Part shown: piece after piece, positions 26,629 through 35,489 of the stretch
Numbering within the stretch: the stretch's first letter is position 1
Layout of the letters: every line of letters begins with the position of its first letter
NCBI RefSeq assembly: GCF_003602275.1
Contig: NZ_QZVT01000003.1
Span: forward strand, 248,001-312,000
Origin: Arthrobacter cheniae
GTDB taxonomy: Bacteria; Actinomycetota; Actinomycetes; Actinomycetales; Micrococcaceae
DNA length: 64,000 nt
Direction of reading: 5' to 3'
Position numbers and translations under genes: made by a program
The notes under the pieces: generated by a model
What the model was told of the DNA's origin: nothing
What the model saw: the letters and a program-made list of their open reading frames with translations, nothing else
The model's database searches: none

Positions 26629-28086
26629 GTGGAATTGAACGACTATGTTCGGCTGATCAGGCGCAGTTGGGGGCTGATATCACTAGCAACTGTTCTCGGT
26701 CTTGCGCTAGCTGTGGCCATCTCGATGTTGCTTCCACGCTCGTATTCGGCAGAAACGAGGCTGTTCGTTGCCGCCCAGAACTCAGGTTCCGCGGTGGAGC
26801 TTCAGCAGGGGAATACCTTCACCCAAGCACGGATTAAATCGTACGCTGAGACAGCTACGACGCCCTTGGTCTTGCAACCGGTCATCGACGACTTGGGGCT
26901 TGCCCAGTCCGCGGACGAGCTTGCGGAGCATGTTGCCGCCACCTCGAATGCGAACACCGTGCTGCTGTCCGTGGTTGCCACAGACGCCTCACCCGTACAG
27001 GCAGCGGCTATTGCGCAGGCAGTGGCTGAGAGCTTGATAGACACCGTCGAGAGCTTGGAGACTACCTCCGATGGGTCATCCCCCGTGAAGCTAGCCGTCG
27101 TCACACCAGCGTCTGCCCCAGAGCAGGCAGCCTCACCGAACGTACGACTCAATTTGGTCGGAGGGACTGGGGCTGGGCTGCTGTTGGGGTTGGGTCTTGC
27201 GCTGTTGAGGCAAAGCCTTGATACGAAGGTTCGTGGCGAGGCGGATTTGAGGAGGGCCAGCAGCGCCGTCATATTGGGGGGCATCTCGTTCGACACGGAT
27301 GCGCAGAAAAAGCCTCTGCTTACCCAAGCACCTGCACAGAGTCCCCGGGCTGAGTCGTTCCGTCAGATTCGAACCAATTTGCAGTTTGCTCACGTTAGCC
27401 ACAAGTCAAAAGCAGTGCTGGTGACTTCATCTCTTCCTGGAGAAGGAAAGAGCACCACGGCCACCAATCTGGCCATTGCTATCGCCCAAGGCGGGCAGTC
27501 CGTGGTCCTCGTAGATGCCGACCTTCGACGCCCGCGTGTGGACGAGTACCTCGGCCTCGAGCGCAATGCAGGCCTAACCACCGCTCTCATTGGCCGCGCC
27601 GATGTTGAAGATCTTTTGCAGCCGTGGGGCATCGACGAGCTCTACGTTCTTACTGCTGGTCAAATTCCCCCAAACCCGAGCGAGCTTCTCGGGTCCGATG
27701 CCATGAAGCAGCTAATCATCCGTCTTGAGCAAAAGTTTGATGCCGTGATTATCGACGCTCCGCCGTTGCTCCCCGTCACTGATGCCGCAGTTCTTGCGCA
27801 AGAGGTAGGCGGCGTCGTGCTCGTTGTGGGATCGTCCAAGGTGAGGGTGCCCGACTTACAAAAGTCGCTAGGCAACCTTGAAATGGTAGGTGCTGACCTG
27901 CTGGGCGTCGTTTTCAATTTTCTGCCCAGCAAGGGCCCTGACGCTTACGCATACAGCTACTACTCTTACGACTCTGTAGCGGCGTCACCGACGGCAGAGA
28001 AGCCAGTCATGGCGAGGCGCTCCACCAAGAACAGTCGTTCTGACTTTGACGAGCGGATCTTTGGGTTGCGGTCTCAGGAAGAGTAA
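26629..28086 (+). CDS. Polysaccharide co-polymerase/tyrosine autokinase (BY-kinase)
   Basis: A 485-residue fusion of a Wzz domain and a kinase. The GTG at 26629 has GAAAGG seven bases upstream; the frame is open for another 108 bp upstream without support. The Wzz part starts with LNDYVRLIRRSW and has a first transmembrane helix at about residues 16-36 and a second at about 168-188. The kinase has Walker A PGEGKST (about 269-275), Walker A' VDADLRRP (about 295-302) and Walker B IIDAPPLLP (about 374-382). A Tyr-rich tail DAYAYSYYSYD (about 438-448) is the autophosphorylation site. It controls chain length with the phosphatase at 18694-19293. Confidence 0.93.
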   Translation: MELNDYVRLIRRSWGLISLATVLGLALAVAISMLLPRSYSAETRLFVAAQNSGSAVELQQGNTFTQARIKSYAETATTPLVLQPVIDDLGLAQSADELAEHVAATSNANTVLLSVVATDASPVQAAAIAQAVAESLIDTVESLETTSDGSSPVKLAVVTPASAPEQAASPNVRLNLVGGTGAGLLLGLGLALLRQSLDTKVRGEADLRRASSAVILGGISFDTDAQKKPLLTQAPAQSPRAESFRQIRTNLQFAHVSHKSKAVLVTSSLPGEGKSTTATNLAIAIAQGGQSVVLVDADLRRPRVDEYLGLERNAGLTTALIGRADVEDLLQPWGIDELYVLTAGQIPPNPSELLGSDAMKQLIIRLEQKFDAVIIDAPPLLPVTDAAVLAQEVGGVVLVVGSSKVRVPDLQKSLGNLEMVGADLLGVVFNFLPSKGPDAYAYSYYSYDSVAASPTAEKPVMARRSTKNSRSDFDERIFGLRSQEE

Positions 28087-28132
28087 CCAGCGCGTCGCGG
28101 TCCGGCGTCGCGCTACACAGTATGGGGAACTT

Positions 28133-29578
28133 GTGTCGGTCATAAAAGAAGATGTCGGGTGGGCCCAGAGGTACGGGCGCCGATTGAGCGTTGTGGATGC
28201 TGCGGTTGTTCTCTGGGCAACGGTAGGCGCCTTGATTGCACGATTCGGTGTACCCGAGACTGAGAGGTTGAGCGTTAGCGGACAACCCTATGTAGCTGTA
28301 TCTCTGGTTCTTGCCGCTGGATGGTGGGCGATGCTCTCGCTGCGGGGCAGCCGCGAGCCGACTGTGCTGGGTCACGGCACGGAAGAATACAAGCGGGTGG
28401 TCAGTGCCTCCCTGATTCTCTTCGGGCTTGTCGCCATTGTGAGTTATGCCCTGCAACTCGACACAGCCAGGGGGTATGTAGGTGTAGCCCTTCCTGCAGG
28501 CCTCACTATGCTCCTGCTAGCCAGGATGATCGTTCGGTGTTTGCTACACATTGAACGTATGCATGGCAAGAGTTCACTCCACGTATTGGTGGTCGGGAGC
28601 ACGAGTGGAGTGCGGCACCTGGCCGACTCCCTACGGGCTCACCCCATGGCCGGTTATATACCCGCGGGTGCCTACCTCCCAGGGGTCGAAATTGACGCCA
28701 ACACTACTGATGGTCTTGATTTGCCAATCGTCGGGAGGGCGATTGAAGCTGACGAGATCATCGCTGACATTCGTCTTTTCGGGCCCGACGCGGTGGCGCT
28801 GTCCAGCAGCATGCAACTAGCACCGGAAACCATCCGCGCGCTTGGCTGGGCCCTTGCAGATCTGAACATCCGGCTCATCATGGCGCCCGCGCTCACGGAC
28901 GTAGCCGGCCCCCGAATTCATACCCAACCCGTAGCTGGCCTTCCGCTGATCCATGTATCAACGCCGAATCTCGAAAAGGGTCAGCGCTTGGTCAAACGGA
29001 CCACAGATATCTTCGGAGCTGGATTGCTGATCGTCGCGCTGTCGCCTCTGCTCGCGTTGATTGCCACACTCGTCCGCGTCGATTCCCAGGGACCCGTGCT
29101 ATTCCGGCAGGAGCGAGTGGGGACGGCCGGTCAAAATTTCGAGATGTTCAAATTCCGCTCGATGGAGTTGAATGCGGAAGCCAGGCTTGAACTGCTTCGC
29201 GAGCAACATGAGGGCAACGACGTACTGTTCAAGCTAAAGAATGACCCGCGCGTCACCACTGTGGGTCGCGTGTTACGCAAGTTCAGCCTCGATGAGTTGC
29301 CGCAGCTCTTCAATGTGCTCGGAGGTTCGATGTCCCTGGTGGGTCCGCGACCACCGCTAGCCGCAGAGGTAGAGCGCTACGACATCCGAGCCCACAGGCG
29401 CCTGCTAGTGCGCCCCGGCATGACGGGGCTGTGGCAAGTAAGTGGACGGTCGCTGCTCTCCTGGGACGAGACCGTTCGCTTGGATCTCTACTACGTCGAG
29501 AACTGGTCTTTCCTGAGCGACCTGGCCATCCTTCTCCGCACTTTCAAGGCTGTCGTCAGCCGCCACGGCGCCTTCTGA
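28133..29578 (+). CDS. Initiating sugar-phosphate transferase (polyprenyl-phosphate glycosylphosphotransferase)
   Basis: It starts capsule assembly by moving a sugar-1-phosphate to undecaprenyl phosphate. A GTG at 28133 with GGGGA five bases upstream gives 481 residues; a longer frame from 28046 would overlap the kinase gene. Four to five N-terminal helices and a CoA-binding-like middle domain (LHVLVVGSTSGVRHLADSL) precede the catalytic WbaP/CpsE-type domain: RTTDIFGAGLLIVALSPLL, FRQERVGTAGQNFEMFKFRS, KFSLDELPQLFNVLGG, SLVGPRPPL and RPGMTGLWQVSGRS. The sugar (glucose or galactose) cannot be told from sequence. It follows the kinase gene by 46 bp. Confidence 0.93.
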   Translation: MSVIKEDVGWAQRYGRRLSVVDAAVVLWATVGALIARFGVPETERLSVSGQPYVAVSLVLAAGWWAMLSLRGSREPTVLGHGTEEYKRVVSASLILFGLVAIVSYALQLDTARGYVGVALPAGLTMLLLARMIVRCLLHIERMHGKSSLHVLVVGSTSGVRHLADSLRAHPMAGYIPAGAYLPGVEIDANTTDGLDLPIVGRAIEADEIIADIRLFGPDAVALSSSMQLAPETIRALGWALADLNIRLIMAPALTDVAGPRIHTQPVAGLPLIHVSTPNLEKGQRLVKRTTDIFGAGLLIVALSPLLALIATLVRVDSQGPVLFRQERVGTAGQNFEMFKFRSMELNAEARLELLREQHEGNDVLFKLKNDPRVTTVGRVLRKFSLDELPQLFNVLGGSMSLVGPRPPLAAEVERYDIRAHRRLLVRPGMTGLWQVSGRSLLSWDETVRLDLYYVENWSFLSDLAILLRTFKAVVSRHGAF

Positions 29579-29612
29579 CGCCCGCTTTCGCCACCCACTA
29601 AGGACAACCTGA

Positions 29613-31514
29613 ATGACTGACGGACATGGAACGAGTGCCGAGCCGGCACAGCGGGAGGAAGCCCTTGCGCCGCGGGACGAGTGGCGTCCATCGACGGACC
29701 GCCGCCGCAAGCGCTTCCGCATGCTCTTGGTGGTGGCGGCCGTCGTGCTGGTGTTACTTGCAGCAACGGGGGGCTGGTTAGCGCACCGCGCGCAGCAGGT
29801 TAGAAGTAATCTGGAGAGCAGCATGTCTCTCCTGCCCGAGCTGCAAGCGTCCGTCCTAAAACGTGACCCCGAAGGTGCCAGCGTTGTGACAGCCCAGCTG
29901 GAGCAGCACACAACCGCAGCGCGCGCTGCCGGCACTGACCCGCTTTGGAAAGCTGCGGGCTTGATACCGTTCGTCGGGCAAAACTTTCGCGCGGTCTCCG
30001 AGGTGACGGTGTCGGCCGACGATGTAGTTAGCCGGGCCGTGGTGCCGATGGTCGAAAAATTCGCAACGTTGCACTGGAACTCTCTAACGCCCGTTAGCGG
30101 GCGAATCGACACGGGTCCCCTGGCCGATATGTCTCCGACCCTCTCCGCGGCGGCCACTACCGTCGAACTCTCCTACGAACGACTCGACGGGATCGACAGC
30201 GCTGAACTACTTCCGCAGATAGCCGAACCCTTGCAGGACGCCGTCGATGCACTCGACGAAGTGCGGGTACCAATCGAGAACGCATCGCGCGCCAGCCAGT
30301 TGCTGCCGTCCATGCTGGGCGCAGAGGGACCTCGCAACTATCTGGTGCTGGTGCAGAACAGTGCCGAGATCCGCGCGACAGGCGGCATCTCCGGTGCGCT
30401 GGCCGTTCTCACGGTCGAGGACGGGCGGATCTCCCTGACAGATCAGGGCAGCGCTTCCGAGTTGGGTAGATTCGACCCGCCACTCGCGGTGGACGCTGAG
30501 CAGGAAGAGATCTATTCCTACCGCATGGCCGCGTTCATGCAGAGCGTCAATATCACGCCCGACTTCCCGACCGCCGCGTCGACCGCCCAGCGGATGTGGG
30601 AAGACCGTCATCCGGAGTCCCTCATCGACGGAGTAATTGCGCTCGACCCCGTGGTCCTCGCAAACATTCTGTGGGCAACAGGACCGGTGGAACTCGGCGA
30701 CTTCGGCGATCCCGCCGTCAACGCCCTCCTCGCCGAGACGTCGCTGCCGGCTGCGCTTGACTCCACCAACGTGGTGCCGACCCTCCTGTCCGATGTGTAT
30801 GCGCAGATCGAGGAGCCGGCGCTGCAGGACGAGTACTTCGCGGCTGTGGCCGGCAAGGTCTTCGGAGCCCTCACCAACGTGCAGGGGGACGGAACTCAAC
30901 TCATCGAGGCCCTGGTGACCAGTGCCGAGCAGGGCCGCCTGTACCTATGGTCCGCCACTTCGGAGGAGCAAGACCTCCTCGCGCAGACCGATCTTGCGGG
31001 CGCTGCTCTTGGCCCGACAGTCGGGGGAGCCGCCTTCGGCGTGTACTTCAACGACGGCACCGGCGCGAAAATGGATTACTACATACGGCGGACAGTGCAG
31101 CTCGTGAAGACCTGCCCCGGTGACGGCTACTCCCTGTATACCGTCAAGGTGACCCTGACGAATACGGCACCGGCCGATGCCGCCACCAGCCTCCCCGAGT
31201 ACGTCACCGGCGGCGGTGATTTCGGTGTGGACCCTGGACGGGTGAAGACCAACACGGTCGGCTACGGTCCCGCGCAGTCCCTCCTGCAGCAGGCAAGGAT
31301 CAACGGCGCCGATGTACCCGTCGGATCCTTTGCCCATGGCAACCGACCCGTCGGCATCCTCACCACAGAGCTCGGGCCCGGCGAGACCACCACCCTCGAG
31401 ATGGACTTCTCGAAGGTGGTGCAGGACGCCGAACCGGTGCTTGACATCACCCCTACCGTGCAGGATCCGGCGGATGTCCTGCTGCCTTCCGAGGGCCTGC
31501 AGTCCTGCGCTTGA
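29613..31514 (+). CDS. DUF4012 domain-containing membrane-anchored protein
   Basis: A 633-residue protein with one N-terminal transmembrane helix (about residues 37-58) after a charged cytoplasmic stretch; the rest should lie outside. The DUF4012 core is recognisable from NYLVLVQNSAEIRATGG, LAVLTVEDGRISL and the DGVIALDPVVLANILWATGP region. The domain is frequent in actinobacterial and Gram-positive exopolysaccharide loci, but its biochemical role is not established. It lies 34 bp after the initiating transferase on the same strand, so it belongs to this operon. A role in attachment or assembly of the polymer at the cell surface is a guess. Confidence 0.85.
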   Translation: MTDGHGTSAEPAQREEALAPRDEWRPSTDRRRKRFRMLLVVAAVVLVLLAATGGWLAHRAQQVRSNLESSMSLLPELQASVLKRDPEGASVVTAQLEQHTTAARAAGTDPLWKAAGLIPFVGQNFRAVSEVTVSADDVVSRAVVPMVEKFATLHWNSLTPVSGRIDTGPLADMSPTLSAAATTVELSYERLDGIDSAELLPQIAEPLQDAVDALDEVRVPIENASRASQLLPSMLGAEGPRNYLVLVQNSAEIRATGGISGALAVLTVEDGRISLTDQGSASELGRFDPPLAVDAEQEEIYSYRMAAFMQSVNITPDFPTAASTAQRMWEDRHPESLIDGVIALDPVVLANILWATGPVELGDFGDPAVNALLAETSLPAALDSTNVVPTLLSDVYAQIEEPALQDEYFAAVAGKVFGALTNVQGDGTQLIEALVTSAEQGRLYLWSATSEEQDLLAQTDLAGAALGPTVGGAAFGVYFNDGTGAKMDYYIRRTVQLVKTCPGDGYSLYTVKVTLTNTAPADAATSLPEYVTGGGDFGVDPGRVKTNTVGYGPAQSLLQQARINGADVPVGSFAHGNRPVGILTTELGPGETTTLEMDFSKVVQDAEPVLDITPTVQDPADVLLPSEGLQSCA

Positions 31515-31781
31515 TTTGGCAGGCCTGATGCTCCTGCGCGGACACCCAAGGTGAACAGTGTGTTACATCTTGGCCAGAGGCCTTCGTAGGCTTTCGCTAC
31601 CTGCAAATCTTTGTTATTTTCTGAGTAGTCAAACTTCCTGATCCGCGTAGTACTTGGTCGCATTTCGAGTATCGTGGCGAGTCGTATATGGTGACGGAAG
31701 TAGGCGCAGGGCATTTGGGGAACGAACGCCCGGTCACTTCTCGTTTTTTCTCTCGTCTCATACATCTTTTGGGGAGCCCTC

Positions 31782-32414
31782 ATGAACAAATCCACCTCCG
31801 TCCTGGCCCTTGCCGGGACCCTTGCCTTCCTCGGAGCAGGCGCGGCGCAGGCCGCACCGGCCTCCATCCCCGCCTACGTACCCGTACAGGGCGGTGCTGT
31901 CAGCGACGGCACCGTCACTCCGGGCGCAACCGTCACCTTCACCGGCGTCGATGGCTTCTTCGGTCCGTTCCAAACCATCACCATCACCGTCGATCGCTCC
32001 AACGGCAGGCCGGGGGGCCCCGGGTTCAGTCCCCGTGGTGGGGCTGGCACAGCCCGCGGCGGCATCATCGTCCTCAACGCTGTCGTCCTGACCGAACAGG
32101 TCAAGGCTGGAGCGAACGGGAACTTCTCCACCTCCGTCAAGCTCGAGGAAGAGGGCGTCTACACGCTGACCGCTTCCAACGCTGAAGGCAAGTCGCTGAG
32201 CCAGACCGTCGTCGTCGATCCTGCTAACGCAGTCGATGGCACGACGGGCGGAACCTCCGGTGGTACTTCCGGCGGAGCCACCTCGTCGGTCAAGGGCCTC
32301 GCCAACACGGGCATCGATTCCGCAATGCTCCTCTGGGGTGCTGCAGGTATCGGCGCACTCGGCCTGGGCGCCGGCAGCATCGTGGTGGCTCGCCGCCGCT
32401 CCGCTGTAGCGTAA
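31782..32414 (+). CDS. Small secreted protein with C-terminal LANTG sorting signal
   Basis: A 210-residue protein with GGGGAG eight bases before the ATG. A signal peptide ends at about residue 25 (AGAAQAA). The mature part is a beta-rich domain of about 110 residues (VTPGATVTFTGVDGFFGPF, then GVYTLTASNAEG) followed by a Gly/Thr linker. It ends in LANTG (about 175-179), a hydrophobic helix and RRR, i.e. a sortase-type signal with Ala in place of Pro. It is probably linked to the cell wall. It stands alone between the DUF4012 gene and a strong terminator. No sortase gene is in the window. Confidence 0.83.
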   Translation: MNKSTSVLALAGTLAFLGAGAAQAAPASIPAYVPVQGGAVSDGTVTPGATVTFTGVDGFFGPFQTITITVDRSNGRPGGPGFSPRGGAGTARGGIIVLNAVVLTEQVKAGANGNFSTSVKLEEEGVYTLTASNAEGKSLSQTVVVDPANAVDGTTGGTSGGTSGGATSSVKGLANTGIDSAMLLWGAAGIGALGLGAGSIVVARRRSAVA

Positions 32415-32439
32415 TCCCCCGCAACACCCAGTACTGAGA

Positions 32440-32477
32440 AAGCCGGGCCGGAGCATTTGCTCCGGCCCGGCTTTTCT
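32440..32477 (+). terminator. Rho-independent terminator after the LANTG protein gene
   Basis: A perfect 15-bp GC-rich inverted repeat (32440-32454 and 32459-32473) with a 4-base loop is followed by TTTCTT. It starts 25 bp after the stop codon and closes the capsule locus. Confidence 0.9.
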
Positions 32478-32789
32478 TGTCCTACATCGATCGGTCTACA
32501 TACCGGAGTCCCCTGTTAAACGGGAAGAGGCCAGCGGCAGCTGGGGACGGAGTCTTGGTCTCAGGAAGACTCCTATGCCGCTGGCCCCGATCCGGGACCC
32601 GCCATCATTCGGGTGAGGGCGCGAGCCCTGCTGTTGAAGCTTCATCGGTTCAACAAGTGCAACCCTACGCAAATCACAAGGACTGCTCACCAGTACTACC
32701 CACTCCAGTTTCACTGCACTACCACCGGGATGGATGCGTTCAACTACCTGTCCCCCCGCAGCGCCTACGTGCTCGGTCCTCACGACTGG
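32478..32789. other. Intergenic stretch between convergent units
   Basis: No gene is supported in these 312 bp. CTACCTG at 32744-32750, followed by TCCCC, resembles the heptamer at 51174-51187, but it lies downstream of both flanking genes, so a regulatory role is doubtful. Confidence 0.4.
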
Positions 32790-35489
32790 TCAGCGGTCGT
32801 CGTCGTACGCTTCCATTTCGCCCGCCAGCTCGTCACGCGCGGTGATGCCGAGCTTCCCGTAGATGCGGTACAGGTGCCCCTCCACCGTGCGCGTCGAGAG
32901 GACCAGCGCCCTCGCGATGGCACGGTTCGTCGCTCCGGCGGCGGCCAGCCTCGCGATCTCGCGTTCCCTGGAGGTCAGTTCGTGGGCGCTGCGCAGGTCT
33001 CCCTCCTCGTGGGGCAGCAGGCCCTCGAGGAGGGACTGCCGGTGCCTCACGGCTCGCAGTGCCAGGCGCCGCAACCTGCTGTCGCCCTGCTGGTCGAACA
33101 GGCGCATGGCCCTGGCCGAAGCTGCCGCCGCGAGGGGGACCTTCTGCATGCGCTCCGCCTGGTCGGCAACCACGAGCAGGGAATTGGCGTCGTCGTCGAC
33201 CACTGCATGCGCGTAGCGGGAGAGGACCTGCGCCTCCGCGCCCTCGAACTGGTCCGCGAGCTCGGCCAGGCGCCAGGCCCGCGCCGTATCGCCGAGGACC
33301 AGGAGGAGCTCCAGGGTGTCCTTCTCGCAGGAGGGGAACGGAGCGGACTGCGCCGTCACCGCCACCCCCTGCAGACCGCTGAAGCTGCCGTCTGCTCCTC
33401 CCGTGCATGCTGCGGCGAGGAACGCCCGCCCGAGCAGCAGCAGCGGGCGGCTACCGATGGAAGCCACCCCATCGAACTCCTGTTTGTAGGCCCGCTTCGC
33501 GGGATAGTCCCCCAGCGAGTGTGCAGCCCAGGCTGCGACGCCCAGCGCATACGGCAACAGCATCTCGCTGTCCACCTGACGCAGCGAGGCAAGGGCCGGC
33601 TGCAGGATGTGCAGTGCTGTCTGGAACCGTCCCCGGCGTACCTCGAGGACGGCCTCGAGCGCAGCCAGCGGACCACTGAGGTAGTCCAGGCTCACCACAG
33701 GCCGCCGCCGGTATTCCTCGAGCGCGTCGATGGCTACGGCGAACTCGCCGGTGTGGATCAGCGCGCTGACGTAGCGTGCCACGACGTGCGGGCGGAGATA
33801 CTCGAGGTCCCCGTGCGAGCGGTTCACCGTGTCGAGCGCCGTCCTGATCTCCGTCAGCGCCGCGTCGGAGTGACCCAGACCGGCGTCGATCTCCCCCCGG
33901 AGCAGCAGGAGGAAGACCGGCAGTCGGGCGTCGGCCTCCGCTACTGCTGCTGGGAGTTCGGCATCGACGGCGTCCACCGCGGTGCGAGCGACGGGGAACT
34001 CCCCTTCCAGAACCGACCCGAGCACGTGAAGCAGCCTCAGCGCATACGGTGCCGGCCCTTCGGCCGGCGTCGATGGACCCGCGTAGTCACTTCCGGGGCC
34101 GGTCGAAGCCAGCCGCTCCATGCAGGCATCGGCTATTCCGTGGATGCCGCCCGGATCGTCGCCCCGCTGCACAGAGGCCAGGGCCTTGAGGGTAGCGGCG
34201 TCCGCTACGGTGGGTGGCCGGACGGCGCCGGACAGGACCTGATCGAGCAGGTCCACGGCGACGGCGTACTCACCGAGGTTGACCCTGACCCGTGCCTCCT
34301 CCACGGCCCCGGCGTCGTCCTCTCCCCCGGCCCTGGCAGCGCTCGCGAACCGCAGGGCCGACTCCGGTTCGGACACGTGCGCCGCGGTCCGCGCCGCACC
34401 GAGAAGAACCGCGGACGGCACCATCACGCCGCAGTCGAGGGCCCAGTCGAGGTACTGCACCATGCCCTCGTGCAGGGCGGGCAGGGCCACCTCGTCACCG
34501 AAGAGCAGATGCCGCAACTCTGCGCTCCGCCCGGCGGGCACGAGCGCCCGGATGACGCGCGCCAGGATGGGATGCGTGACCCGGACCGAACTCGTGGAGG
34601 AACCGAGTGTGCGCAGGAGTCCGCGCCGGAGGAGTTGCTGCGTCACGGCGTCCTCTTCGATCCCCGCGAGCTTCGCCTGGGTGATGCCGCCGCTGAGCGC
34701 GACGACTTCGTAGATGGTCCGCTCCTGCTCCGTGAGTCCCTGCAGCAGCGTCTTCGCCAGGTCCATCAGCTGGGGAACGGGCCGGTGGAAGCGTCCCGAG
34801 AGGCAGAACACCCCATCGCGGTCGACCAGCTCACCGGTGGCGGTGGCGTGATCGAGCAGCGCGCGCAGCATCAGGGGATTTCCGGCGCTCTGCCGCGCAA
34901 GGTAATGCCCTGCTCCCTGGGTCAGGCGCCCGCCCAGGATCGACTCGCAGAGTGTCTCCACCTCGGCATCGTTGAGCCCCTCGAGGTCCACCCGGCTGAT
35001 GAATCCGTCCGTATAGAGGGAGAACAGGTCTCCCGAACGCGGCGGCATGCCATTGGAGAAAAGCACCACCTTGATGATGCGGGAGATCACGAGCTGGGTG
35101 AGGACATGGCTACTGTCCTCGTCGAGGTAGTGGGCGTCATCGATGACGACGACGGCCTCCCGTCCCTCGGATGCCTGGCGGAAGAAGGCGACAAGCGCGC
35201 GCAGGGCGGGAAGGGAGGACTTGAGCGTCTGCGGCGTCGCATGCGTGAGATAGGGGCCGAGGGATCCGTAGGGTACGTCCGCGAGGCTCGCGGACGCGCG
35301 GACCATGAAGACCTTCGTGTGCTGCGGATCGATGATGGACACGAGCCGCCGGGCGATCGCGCTCTTGCCCGTGCCGGCCTCGCCCACCACGAACGCGCCG
35401 TTCACATTCGGATTGGACAGTGTCTTGGCTATGGCGTCGATGGTGCTCTCGACGCCTACGAGGGGAACCCGACCGTCATCGAGCATCAT
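32790..35489 (-). CDS. Large ATPase/LuxR-type transcriptional regulator (LAL family), second gene of pair 2
   Basis: An 899-residue protein from the ATG at 35489 (a second ATG follows at once). The longer frame to 35594 would run deep into the upstream gene. The start overlaps the upstream stop as TGATG, so translation is coupled. Walker A is GEAGTGKS (residues 36-43), Walker B is AVVVIDDAHYLD followed by EDSSHVLTQL, and a helical TPR-like middle precedes the LuxR domain at the end (LTSREREIARLAAAGATNRA, then TRTVEGHLYRIYGKLG). It parallels 2779-5442 in domain order, Walker sequences and position within the pair. It is likely to act with its partner on an adjacent polysaccharide or stress operon. 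Confidence 0.88.
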   Translation of the reverse strand: MMLDDGRVPLVGVESTIDAIAKTLSNPNVNGAFVVGEAGTGKSAIARRLVSIIDPQHTKVFMVRASASLADVPYGSLGPYLTHATPQTLKSSLPALRALVAFFRQASEGREAVVVIDDAHYLDEDSSHVLTQLVISRIIKVVLFSNGMPPRSGDLFSLYTDGFISRVDLEGLNDAEVETLCESILGGRLTQGAGHYLARQSAGNPLMLRALLDHATATGELVDRDGVFCLSGRFHRPVPQLMDLAKTLLQGLTEQERTIYEVVALSGGITQAKLAGIEEDAVTQQLLRRGLLRTLGSSTSSVRVTHPILARVIRALVPAGRSAELRHLLFGDEVALPALHEGMVQYLDWALDCGVMVPSAVLLGAARTAAHVSEPESALRFASAARAGGEDDAGAVEEARVRVNLGEYAVAVDLLDQVLSGAVRPPTVADAATLKALASVQRGDDPGGIHGIADACMERLASTGPGSDYAGPSTPAEGPAPYALRLLHVLGSVLEGEFPVARTAVDAVDAELPAAVAEADARLPVFLLLLRGEIDAGLGHSDAALTEIRTALDTVNRSHGDLEYLRPHVVARYVSALIHTGEFAVAIDALEEYRRRPVVSLDYLSGPLAALEAVLEVRRGRFQTALHILQPALASLRQVDSEMLLPYALGVAAWAAHSLGDYPAKRAYKQEFDGVASIGSRPLLLLGRAFLAAACTGGADGSFSGLQGVAVTAQSAPFPSCEKDTLELLLVLGDTARAWRLAELADQFEGAEAQVLSRYAHAVVDDDANSLLVVADQAERMQKVPLAAAASARAMRLFDQQGDSRLRRLALRAVRHRQSLLEGLLPHEEGDLRSAHELTSREREIARLAAAGATNRAIARALVLSTRTVEGHLYRIYGKLGITARDELAGEMEAYDDDR

